This document shows positions 1 to 6,457 of a DNA stretch of 10,359 bases, piece by piece; positions within the stretch are counted from its first letter, which is position 1; the number at the start of each line of letters is the position of its first letter. The stretch comes from UBA4421 sp002470275 (GTDB lineage Bacteria; Pseudomonadota; Gammaproteobacteria; Pseudomonadales; Azotimanducaceae). The notes under the pieces were generated by a model. The model was not told the origin of the DNA, ran no database searches, and worked only from the letters and a program-made list of their open reading frames with translations. The position numbers and the translations under genes were made by a program. Location: the NCBI GenBank assembly GCA_913052345.1, contig CAJXDR010000062.1, forward strand, positions 1 to 10,359, given 5' to 3'.

Positions 1-257
1 TCCGGCAGGCCCTGATCAGCAGCCTTGGTATACCACTGGATGGCGCGGGCATAGCTTTGCTTTACCCCGTGGCCTCGCTCGTAAAGGAAGCCAATGTTGT
101 TTTCAGCCTCTGCTTCCCCTACGTCGGCGAGCTTTTTCCATGCCCTGAACGCGGTGGCATAGTGCTCTCGATCCATGGCGTTGAGGCCCGCGACGAAGGG
201 CTCTGCCATGCCAAACAGGGGAAAGAAAATGAACGGTATGACCATGAGCTTATGCAT
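1..257 (-). CDS. Secreted Sel1-repeat protein, N-terminal part (cut by window edge)
   Basis: The first 85 residues are visible and the frame is still open at the window edge, so the 3' end is missing. Residues 1-18 form a short signal peptide (Lys3, then a hydrophobic run ending Gly-Met-Ala-Glu), so export to the periplasm is likely. Residues 36-85 fit the Sel1/TPR-like pattern: an A-E-A-E-N-N-I-G-F-L-Y-E-R-G-x-G-V turn, then Y-A-x-A-I-x-W-Y-x-K-A-A-D-Q-G. Sel1 repeats are alpha-helical protein-interaction modules. The ATG at 255-257 is chosen because AAGGAGGTGAC lies directly upstream. It follows the CLC gene by 24 nt and is probably the last visible member of the same operon. The Vibrio stator-ring protein MotX is also an exported Sel1-type protein, but the visible residues show only the generic repeat and do not support that name. 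Confidence 0.85.
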   Translation of the reverse strand, partial: MHKLMVIPFIFFPLFGMAEPFVAGLNAMDREHYATAFRAWKKLADVGEAEAENNIGFLYERGHGVKQSYARAIQWYTKAADQGLP

Positions 258-281
258 GTCACCTCCTTGGATTGAATGTCG

Positions 282-2012
282 TTAGGCTCTTCGCAGACTG
301 TCTTGGATTTCCAGCACTCGGTTAAAGATATCACCCTCGGTCAAAGCTCCCACTAACCGTCCGTCATCGATCACCGGAATGCTCTCGCCCACAAAGGTGC
401 TGGCTCGGTTCATAGCATCAACGAGGGTTTCGTCTGGGCTTAGCTGTGTCGGCTCTCTATCTAATATGCTCTCCAGCGCGCCGGCGGCGCCTAAGCTGTG
501 GATATCAATTTTTCCGACCATGCGCCCCGCGTCATCGCAGACATAGGCTTCGGTTACTCTGGCGTCAGCCATGGCTTGCTGACACTCGGCCACCGCCATC
601 GCTGGCGAAAGCCTCAGAAACTCGCTGCTCTCAATCTCTGATACCTGAATCTGGGACATTTCAATGTGCTCATTACCCAGGCGCATATCGATGCCCTTAT
701 CTAGGAGCTGGCGGTCAAAGTAAGACAGGCCGAAGAACCGCAGGGTGAGGATTGAGCAAAGGATCACGCAGAGCATGGCGCTCAGTCCGTAGCTGTAGGA
801 GCCGGTAAGCTCGATAACGATCATGATCACCGTTAGCGGCGCTCCAATGACCGAGGCCCCTACGGCGGCCATGGCGGCAACGCTTAGGGCAGAACTCATA
901 CTGGGTTCTAGGCCAGCCATGACGGCGAGGTGGGCACAAATCCCGCCCAACGCGGCACCGACAAAAAGCGCGGGCCCGAAGACGCCGCCAAAGAACCCCG
1001 TGTTCAAACAAAGCACCGTGACGGCGACCTTTGCAATCAACAGAATAACCAAAAATCCTAGGGCAAATTGGCCATTGATGATTTGGTTTATTTGCTGGTT
1101 GCCCAGACCGGCCACCTCGGGGAGGAGGGCGCCAATTAAACCCACAATGAGGACGGTAATGGCCATCAGCTTGGGAAAGCTGAGCCCGGATTGGGTGGTC
1201 AATTGGCGCATACCCCGTAGCGCTGACATATAGAAAATTGCGGTAATGGAACTCAGCACGGCCACAATCGTTAGAAAGGGGAAAAGTTCCGATAGCTCGA
1301 TGGGCATATCCGGCAGGGTGAACATCAGGCTCAGATCAAAAAAGGTCTGATTCACCGCGTAGGCGACAAAGGACGTCATGGCGATAGGCGCTACATTACC
1401 GATGGAGAACCGCCGCAGCAGGGCTTCTTGGGCGAAGAGTACCCCAGCGATCGGCGCGTTAAAGCCCGCTGAGATGGCACCGGCGACACCGCAGGCGATA
1501 AAGAGCCTGGAATCCAGCGCGATGGGCACATATTTTCGAACCAGTTCCGCAAAGGTCGCGCCACAGTGAACGAGGGGGCCGTATTGACCGACAGAAGCGC
1601 CACCGCTTGCGCTGATGAAGGCCGCCATTGTGGACCCGATGCCCAGTTTGATGTCCAGCGGCCGCTTGCTTTGCTGGACGGCGAAGATGCTCTCGGCGGG
1701 CCCAGACCAGGCCGTAATCCCCAGCACTCGCCTGACGCCTAAGATTAGGATGGCGGCGAGGCCTAGGGATAAAAACAGATCCATTTTAAGCTCGAACCCG
1801 GCAATGGGCAGGATGAATCGACTGCCGCCGGTAGAGAGGCCTGCGATCCAACGCGCGCCTTCAATAAAGCCATTGGCCACGACGGCCATCACCACGCCGA
1901 TCACGATAGATAGGAAAACCTGAGCGACAATGGACCAGATGATTGTCCCGGGGGAGCTGTTTTCTGAGCTGATACGCGATAACGGTACAGCGTTGTTTTT
2001 ATGAGCTGACAT
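282..2012 (-). CDS. CLC-family chloride channel with C-terminal CBS pair
   Basis: A 576-aa integral membrane protein of the CLC family, which moves chloride or related anions as a dimer with one pore per subunit. Helical segments fill residues 25-435. Signature sites are a selectivity serine in S103-G-P, the helix-N motif G343-V-F-G-P347, and the GREGP-equivalent G142-Q-Y-G-P146. In that last motif the gating glutamate of E. coli ClcA (E148) is replaced by tyrosine. In F193-A-Q-E-A197, the position aligning with ClcA's internal proton glutamate (E203) is alanine. Both changes argue against chloride/proton exchange and for a passive channel; this is an inference. Residues 465-570 form two CBS domains, which often bind adenine nucleotides. 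The ATG at 2010-2012 is chosen because it lies 2 nt after the stop of the upstream small gene, with GGGGAG inside that gene's end. An in-frame extension to 2063 would overlap that gene. Confidence 0.93.
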   Translation of the reverse strand: MSAHKNNAVPLSRISSENSSPGTIIWSIVAQVFLSIVIGVVMAVVANGFIEGARWIAGLSTGGSRFILPIAGFELKMDLFLSLGLAAILILGVRRVLGITAWSGPAESIFAVQQSKRPLDIKLGIGSTMAAFISASGGASVGQYGPLVHCGATFAELVRKYVPIALDSRLFIACGVAGAISAGFNAPIAGVLFAQEALLRRFSIGNVAPIAMTSFVAYAVNQTFFDLSLMFTLPDMPIELSELFPFLTIVAVLSSITAIFYMSALRGMRQLTTQSGLSFPKLMAITVLIVGLIGALLPEVAGLGNQQINQIINGQFALGFLVILLIAKVAVTVLCLNTGFFGGVFGPALFVGAALGGICAHLAVMAGLEPSMSSALSVAAMAAVGASVIGAPLTVIMIVIELTGSYSYGLSAMLCVILCSILTLRFFGLSYFDRQLLDKGIDMRLGNEHIEMSQIQVSEIESSEFLRLSPAMAVAECQQAMADARVTEAYVCDDAGRMVGKIDIHSLGAAGALESILDREPTQLSPDETLVDAMNRASTFVGESIPVIDDGRLVGALTEGDIFNRVLEIQDSLRRA

Positions 2013-2014
2013 TT

Positions 2015-2218
2015 TTATTTTTGTCTCCCCGGCATGCCGGTTTTCGGTGAAAAGGCCAAGCAATCTCTACCGTCTGCGCGCCTAACCTCTAAACAAGGCA
2101 GCATGCGGCTTTTGAAATCCAGCTCGGTGCAAAGATACGGAAAATTTTTGTCCCAGCTGGTCTGGAAGTGGCGGCAGTTCCAGCAGCTCACCCCCTCAGG
2201 AAGCGTTCCATTACTCAA
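2015..2218 (-). CDS. Small five-cysteine protein, putative metal-binding
   Basis: A 67-aa cytoplasmic-looking protein without signal peptide or membrane segment. It has C12-x2-C15, then C30, C42 and C53, with a core of R16-H-F, W22-D, N25-F-P-Y, F35-K-S-R and C53-L-A-F-x-P. This resembles a small conserved family of uncharacterised proteobacterial proteins with a CRHF...WD..FPYGC...FKSR...C..F.PK pattern, recalled from memory. Some members carry unsupported names. The cysteines suggest a zinc or other metal site, but no function is known to me. The start is TTG, overlapping the stop of the channel gene by 4 nt (TTGA), with GAGGAG 5-6 nt upstream. The next gene begins 2 nt after its stop, so it is translationally tied to both ion-channel genes. 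An internal GTG at codon 10 would keep all cysteines but has poorer spacing. Confidence 0.8.
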   Translation of the reverse strand: MSNGTLPEGVSCWNCRHFQTSWDKNFPYLCTELDFKSRMLPCLEVRRADGRDCLAFSPKTGMPGRQK

Positions 2219-3198
2219 GAGGACTCCTCGACGTCGGCATCTTCCTGGGTAGCACGCTCCTTGCTCACCAGCTGAGAGGTGCGGGTGACCAGTTCATTGA
2301 CCACCGCCCGACTGAAGCCCAGTTCATCGCCCATGCGAAGCAGCCCCTTGATTTCCTGCTCCGTGAGGACGCCATCTTCGAGCGCCTCGTCAATTCGCTC
2401 CTGCAGGGAGTATCTGTTTTGCCGAAGATGTTCAGAGAAGCTGGCCGCCAAAATACCGGAGGGCAAGGCCACCATGCCGATGCCGAGAATCGTAACCAAG
2501 GAAGCGAGAATCTTTCCTATGGTGGTCAGCGGAATGGCATCGCCATAGCCAACGGTGGTGAGAGCGGCCATCGCCCACCACATTGCCTGAGGAATTGACC
2601 CGAACTGATCTGGCTGTTGTTCATGTTCCACCACATAGAGCGCAGAGGCAGCCAGGGTCAGCACAATGAGCATGATCAAGAAGGTGCCCAACAGGCTCTT
2701 TCTTTCCTCGTAAAGCACGTTAAAGAGGATGTCCAGAGACGAGAAGTAGCGAATCAGCTTAAACACCCTAAACAGGCGTAAAATTCTGAGGAAGCGAAGG
2801 TCAAGCCCTGGGAGTAGGAACTGAAGGATAAAGGGTAGAAAGGCAAGCAGGTCGATAATCGACATCGGCCTAAGGATATGGCGGATGCGCTTGCCCAGGT
2901 CGGTCGTCGCCCCCTCTTCCTGACCCAGACTATCCTGTTTGTTGGGTTCCTCGACGCAGGCCCAAACGCGAACCAGATATTCGGTGAGGAAAAAGACGCA
3001 GGAGACGGCTTCTATAACGTGAAACGTCGCACCATAGGCTGCTTCGTAGGCTGGGATTGACTCCAAGATGATCGCGACTAAGTTGATCGCGATCAACGCT
3101 ACGATTGTGATGCTTAACCAGACGGAAAGCCGGTCGCTGGCATCATACTTTTCCAGGGCCTGGTAAAGCCGCTTGCGCATGCTGGCATCTTTTCCCAT
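2215..3198 (-). CDS. Voltage-gated-type potassium channel (six-helix, Kv-like)
   Basis: A 327-aa inner-membrane cation channel subunit, expected to work as a tetramer. Helices S1-S3 lie near residues 25-46, 58-82 and 113-130. S4 carries a basic residue at every third position (R135, R138, R141, R144, K147, R150), the mark of a voltage sensor. S5 is near 168-192. The pore loop contains T214-T-V-G-Y-G-D220, the potassium selectivity filter, and S6 is near 226-255. The cytoplasmic tail (256-327) has a helical segment (L265-x-x-R-I-D-E-A-L-E-D-G-V-L-T-x-x-E) of unclear family. The ATG at 3196-3198 is preceded by GGGGGAG at good spacing. It begins 45 nt after the second pomB-like gene with no visible terminator between, and overlaps the next gene by 4 nt. 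Potassium selectivity is assigned from the filter motif; gating is inferred from S4. Confidence 0.95.
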   Translation of the reverse strand: MGKDASMRKRLYQALEKYDASDRLSVWLSITIVALIAINLVAIILESIPAYEAAYGATFHVIEAVSCVFFLTEYLVRVWACVEEPNKQDSLGQEEGATTDLGKRIRHILRPMSIIDLLAFLPFILQFLLPGLDLRFLRILRLFRVFKLIRYFSSLDILFNVLYEERKSLLGTFLIMLIVLTLAASALYVVEHEQQPDQFGSIPQAMWWAMAALTTVGYGDAIPLTTIGKILASLVTILGIGMVALPSGILAASFSEHLRQNRYSLQERIDEALEDGVLTEQEIKGLLRMGDELGFSRAVVNELVTRTSQLVSKERATQEDADVEESS

Positions 3199-3243
3199 GT
3201 TGTCTCCCCCTGAATAAGCTGGCCTCGGTTCGCCTGGGTCCGA

Positions 3244-4395
3244 CTAACGGTCGACGAGAATCTCAATCCGTCGATTCTGTGCTCGGCCTTGGGCCGTGGC
3301 GTTATTGGCTATCGGCTTTGTATCTGCATAACCGAAGACGCTCACCTGCTGATTGTCGAGGTTGCTGGCGCTGAAGAGAAAATCCGCCACGGCCGCGGCG
3401 CGCGCTGCGGAAAGGTCCCAGTTCGAGTCGAATCGTTCGCTGAAAGCGATGGGAATATCGTCAGTATGACCCGAAATTTGGACGTTACCCCCGGCACTCT
3501 CAACCGTTTCGCTGACGGTGCGCAGGGTGCCCAGGAACCCTTGCTGCAGTTCAGCGGAACCGGACCTGAAGGAATTTGCCGCAGACAGACTGATCAAAAT
3601 CTTATCGTCGACTTTCTCAACCATGACCAGACCCTGCTTAATTTCACTGCTTAGATCGGCCCGTACCGCCTGATACTTATCGTCAAGCTCCCGGTCTTTG
3701 CGCGCTTGGCGAAGCTGGGATTGTTCCGTATCGGCATTGAAGTTTCGAACCTCCAGTTCGGTCTCCATGAACGCCTGGGATTCTGCCACGCGCGCATAAA
3801 TGTTCAGCTCACTTTGGCTAACGCGGCCGTCCTGCTGCCTATCGCCCGGCGTCTCCCGCTCGTTCTTCTCGGCATCATCGTTGACCGCGACCACGATTTT
3901 TCCGTCCTCAACAATCAGTTCAACTGCACCAGATGCGAGTTCTTTTGCGAAGGTCCGCTGCAGATTCTCAAGGTCGGAGAGGTTCTCTGAAACGCTAACG
4001 TCCTCGCTGACCTCTAGTTCGATATCCTCGGGTTCTTGGTCGGTGGTATCTTCCTTGGACTGCATGCCCATTCGAGTGACGGTCGTTTTAAACTGCGTCG
4101 CGATAATGCTGGTCCCCATGGGTGTTTGGAGGCTTGGGGTATCATATTGGACGCCGAAAGCCTCGGTCATACTGCCATCAATCTCTTTGACGATTGAGGG
4201 GTCTTCCATTTCTGTAAAAGAGAGGATGAGTACGAAAAACGCCATCAACAGCGTTGCTAAATCTGCGAAAGTGGCCATCCACGCGGGCGCGCCACCCTCG
4301 CACTCCGGGCATTCCTGGGGTTTCTTCTTTTTTTCCTTGGGCGGCTCCGCAGGGTCGACCTCTGCCGCTGGATTTTCTTCTGCTGCTTCAGCCAT
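3244..4395 (-). CDS. pomB: Second PomB/MotB-like stator subunit with OmpA-like domain
   Basis: A 383-aa homologue of flagellar stator B subunits. The N-terminal 35 residues are charged and cytoplasmic and contain C29-P-E-C32. One membrane helix (about 39-60) holds D45 in the T-F-A-D-L context, equivalent to the ion-carrying aspartate D24 of Vibrio PomB. Residues 61-82 match the plug segment after the helix. The OmpA-like peptidoglycan-binding domain (about 245-383) has H310-T-D-D, S324-N-W-D-L-S and a terminal R-A-Q-N-R-R-I-E-I. A partial copy of its first strand-helix unit occurs earlier (about 147-205). It overlaps the upstream paralogue by 8 nt (ATGGCTGA) and has no strong ribosome site of its own, so translational coupling is likely. 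All key residues are intact. It could be a second stator B subunit, a heteromeric partner, or a specialised cell-wall anchor. Confidence 0.92.
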   Translation of the reverse strand: MAEAAEENPAAEVDPAEPPKEKKKKPQECPECEGGAPAWMATFADLATLLMAFFVLILSFTEMEDPSIVKEIDGSMTEAFGVQYDTPSLQTPMGTSIIATQFKTTVTRMGMQSKEDTTDQEPEDIELEVSEDVSVSENLSDLENLQRTFAKELASGAVELIVEDGKIVVAVNDDAEKNERETPGDRQQDGRVSQSELNIYARVAESQAFMETELEVRNFNADTEQSQLRQARKDRELDDKYQAVRADLSSEIKQGLVMVEKVDDKILISLSAANSFRSGSAELQQGFLGTLRTVSETVESAGGNVQISGHTDDIPIAFSERFDSNWDLSAARAAAVADFLFSASNLDNQQVSVFGYADTKPIANNATAQGRAQNRRIEILVDR

Positions 4396-5563
4396 CGATC
4401 ACAATCTCAATGCGCCGGTTTCGCGCCCTACCTGCTGCGGTACTGTTATCCGCAATAGGCTCGCTATCAGCAAGTCCCGTAATAGTCACGCTACCCGATG
4501 GTAGGCTGCTGTTGTCTAGCAGATAGGTAGCAACGGCGGCAGATCTCGCGGAGGACAGGTCCCAGTTGGAATTAAATCGCTCGTTAAAGGCCACCGGAAC
4601 ATTGTCCGTGTGCCCTTCAACGCGAACCATGCCACCGTTGACGCTAACGGCTTCGCCAACAGACCGAAGGGTCGCCGTGAAACTCTGCTGAATATCTGCG
4701 CTGCCCGAGCGAAAGCTGTCTGCCTGCCCCAAACGAATAATGACGCTATCACCGTCTTGCTCAACCTCGGCCAAACCTTGTTCAATTTCGTTGCTGAGAG
4801 CCATACGTAGCGCCTCGTACTTACTGCTGGCCTGGGCTTCAACGCCCTCGGCCTTAGCTTCGCCATCAACCTGACGCATCACCGTGAGGTTGCTGGTCAC
4901 CGCTTGCTGTAACTCGGTGACCGATCGGGCCAATTCTATTGTTGACTGGTCAATGCGACCCCCAGCACCGAAACCTGGCGTGCCTTCACTATCGCTGGCA
5001 GATTCTTTGACCATCTCGATAACGATTTCATTGTTCTGTACTCGAACCTCGATTTGACCTTGCTCGATCTCGTTTTCAAGTGCCTCGACGACGATCTGGT
5101 AATCCGCCTGGATATCTTGCGGCGCGTCCTCCAGGTCTTTCATTTGTTTGACAAATTCTCGGGTGGGGTCGTCTACTTTCTGGGTCGGAGAAGGAACGAC
5201 AGTCGGTGCGGCTTCGGAGGGGGTGAATTCACTGGTGATGATGGTTTCTCCCATGGGGATGGAAACCCTGGGCACCACCCTATCAACCCCGAATGCGAGT
5301 TTAACGGAGCCCGCTACTTGCTCGAATCTGGGTATGTTGACGCTTGCGAAGGAGAGGATCAGTACGAAGAAGGCCATGAGCAGCGTCGCTAGGTCAGCGA
5401 ACGTTGCCATCCAGGCAGGGGCCAAGGACTCGCATTCTGGACACGGTTCTTGCTTTGGTTTTTTCGGCGGCGGCTCTAGGTCAGGACCTTCGACCAGTTC
5501 TTCTTCGGGAGCCGCCTCTGCGTCGGCCTCCTCCGAATCCGGTAAAGGTTGTGCTTCCGCCAT
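4388..5563 (-). CDS. pomB: PomB-like stator subunit (first copy)
   Basis: A 391-aa single-pass protein that, with PomA, forms the flagellar stator and anchors it to peptidoglycan. The acidic, proline-rich cytoplasmic N-terminus includes C41-P-E-C44. The membrane helix (about 51-72) carries D57 in T-F-A-D-L, the predicted ion-binding aspartate. The segment I77-P-R-F-E-Q-V-A-G-S-V-K-L-A-F-G-V matches the plug region of Vibrio PomB closely. The OmpA-like domain (about 255-391) has G317-H-T-D-N, S332-N-W-D-L-S-S-A-R and R-A-R-N-R-R-I-E-I. An earlier partial repeat of the N-E-I-E-Q-G unit begins near residue 163. Vibrio PomB is somewhat shorter (roughly 320 aa, from memory); the extra length lies in the linker. 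The ATG at 5561-5563 follows pomA by 11 nt with AAGGGG at good spacing. Sodium use is inferred from similarity, not shown. Confidence 0.95.
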   Translation of the reverse strand: MAEAQPLPDSEEADAEAAPEEELVEGPDLEPPPKKPKQEPCPECESLAPAWMATFADLATLLMAFFVLILSFASVNIPRFEQVAGSVKLAFGVDRVVPRVSIPMGETIITSEFTPSEAAPTVVPSPTQKVDDPTREFVKQMKDLEDAPQDIQADYQIVVEALENEIEQGQIEVRVQNNEIVIEMVKESASDSEGTPGFGAGGRIDQSTIELARSVTELQQAVTSNLTVMRQVDGEAKAEGVEAQASSKYEALRMALSNEIEQGLAEVEQDGDSVIIRLGQADSFRSGSADIQQSFTATLRSVGEAVSVNGGMVRVEGHTDNVPVAFNERFNSNWDLSSARSAAVATYLLDNSSLPSGSVTITGLADSEPIADNSTAAGRARNRRIEIVIDG

Positions 5564-5574
5564 CTTAAAGCCCC

Positions 5575-6339
5575 TTACGCGGCCTCAAGCGCCGCTCTGT
5601 CTCCGGGTGCCACGCGAGTCGCCAGCAGATCAGAGAGTGACCGGGGATTGGTGCCGGCTTGAATACCCATTAATCCCTCGATGATCAGTTCACAGTTTTC
5701 GGATTCGTCCTTGGAGTATTGCTCGAGTTTTTCCGCGATTGGCTTGCAGATTACGTTGGCTAAAAATGCGCCATACAGTGTGGTTAACAGCGCAATGGCC
5801 ATCGCGGGGCCAATAGCCTTGGGGTCGGACATGTTTTGGAGCATACCCACCAGTCCCACGAGGGTGCCAATCATCCCCATCGCTGGTGCGATGTCGCACC
5901 AGGAACGCCATTGCAGAGCGGCGGTGGCGTGTCGAGACTTCATCAGCGCCAACTCATTCTCCAGGCTTGATTCGATAATGTCTGGCGCCGCACCGTCAAC
6001 CAGCAGCCCGATACCCTTGGCCAGGTAGCTATTTTTTATCTCCTGTCCCTCGAGCGCGATCAGCCCATCCTTCCGAGCAATGTTTGCCATCTCAATGATT
6101 TGCTCGATAAGGTCGGCAGGCTTATCTACCCCGGCCATAATCGTTTTCATAATGGTCTTTGAGAACATGCCGATGAAGTCGCCCATTTTTGAGCGCATAA
6201 GCAGCACGCCCAGCGAGCCGCCAAAAACAATCTGCACGGAGGACACATCGACAAAGGCGTCAAGGCCTGCCGCACCGATCATCGCGATCACAATGAGTGC
6301 TAGCGCGGCAATCAGACCAACAACAGTTGCTATATCCAT
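5575..6339 (-). CDS. pomA: PomA/MotA-type flagellar stator subunit
   Basis: A 254-aa four-helix inner-membrane protein forming the ion channel of the flagellar stator with PomB. Helices lie near residues 2-22, 28-48, 150-172 and 180-203, with a large cytoplasmic loop (50-145) that contacts rotor protein FliG. It matches Vibrio PomA along its length: M1-D-I-A-T start, D31-V-S-S, L113-V-D-G, A151-P-A-M-G-M-I-G-T-L-V-G, D172-P-K-A-I-G-P-A-M and A183-L-L-T-T-L-Y-G. T159 and T187 align with the PomA threonines T158 and T186 linked to sodium use, so a sodium motor is likely (inference). The ATG at 6337-6339 is chosen although its ribosome site is weak. The longer in-frame TTG at 6396 lies upstream of the start point predicted for the sigma-28 promoter and adds residues absent from PomA. 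First gene of the putative seven-gene run. Confidence 0.96.
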   Translation of the reverse strand: MDIATVVGLIAALALIVIAMIGAAGLDAFVDVSSVQIVFGGSLGVLLMRSKMGDFIGMFSKTIMKTIMAGVDKPADLIEQIIEMANIARKDGLIALEGQEIKNSYLAKGIGLLVDGAAPDIIESSLENELALMKSRHATAALQWRSWCDIAPAMGMIGTLVGLVGMLQNMSDPKAIGPAMAIALLTTLYGAFLANVICKPIAEKLEQYSKDESENCELIIEGLMGIQAGTNPRSLSDLLATRVAPGDRAALEAA

Positions 6340-6397
6340 TAAACTATCCAGAGAGTTGGTAATTTTGGAAGATTCTCTGACAAAACCTTCTTGCAAA

Positions 6398-6424
6398 CAA
6401 TCGGTTAACTAAAATTATACTTTA
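6398..6424 (-). promoter_or_regulatory. Sigma-28 (FliA) promoter candidate for pomA
   Basis: On the minus strand the -35 element TAAAGTAT (6424-6417) is separated by exactly 11 nt from the -10 element ACCGATTG (6405-6398). The enterobacterial FliA consensus is TAAAGTTT-N11-GCCGATAA, so 7 of 8 and 5 of 8 bases match with ideal spacing. The predicted start near 6390 gives a leader of about 50 nt before the pomA ATG. Stator genes are classical late, FliA-dependent genes, which fits. The element sits in the 118-nt spacer shared with the divergent lipoprotein gene. Confidence 0.8.
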
Positions 6425-6457
6425 ATGTCGGCCAGAGGCCTGCTAGAGGAACGAGGA

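Noticed and set aside
2013..2063. N-terminal extension of the CLC gene to 2063
   Set aside because: It would run far into the small cysteine-protein gene. The ATG at 2012 lies 2 nt after that gene's stop and has an upstream GGGGAG.
3309..3335. Sigma-28-like site inside the second pomB-like gene, which could drive the channel genes
   Set aside because: The -10 match is good (GCCGATAG) but the -35 at N11 matches only 3 of 8 bases, and the bases encode the ordinary K-P-I-A motif of the OmpA-like domain.
3800..4504. Long plus-strand open frame of 234 codons
   Set aside because: It lies opposite the two pomB-like genes, is serine-rich in the way antisense frames of such genes are, and has no recognisable domain.
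6340..6396. N-terminal extension of pomA from TTG at 6396
   Set aside because: It begins upstream of the start point predicted from the sigma-28 promoter and adds 19 residues not seen in PomA, whose N-terminus aligns with the ATG at 6339.
6391..6421. Sigma-70-like promoter for the lipoprotein (TTGCAA with a TATACT box)
   Set aside because: Spacing is 19 nt and the -35 match is partial. In such AT-rich sequence this is not distinguishable from chance.
6425..6457. Earlier ATG at 6425 for the lipoprotein
   Set aside because: It has no ribosome site and would put 11 extra residues before an otherwise normal lipoprotein signal. The ATG at 6458 is well placed after AGAGGA.
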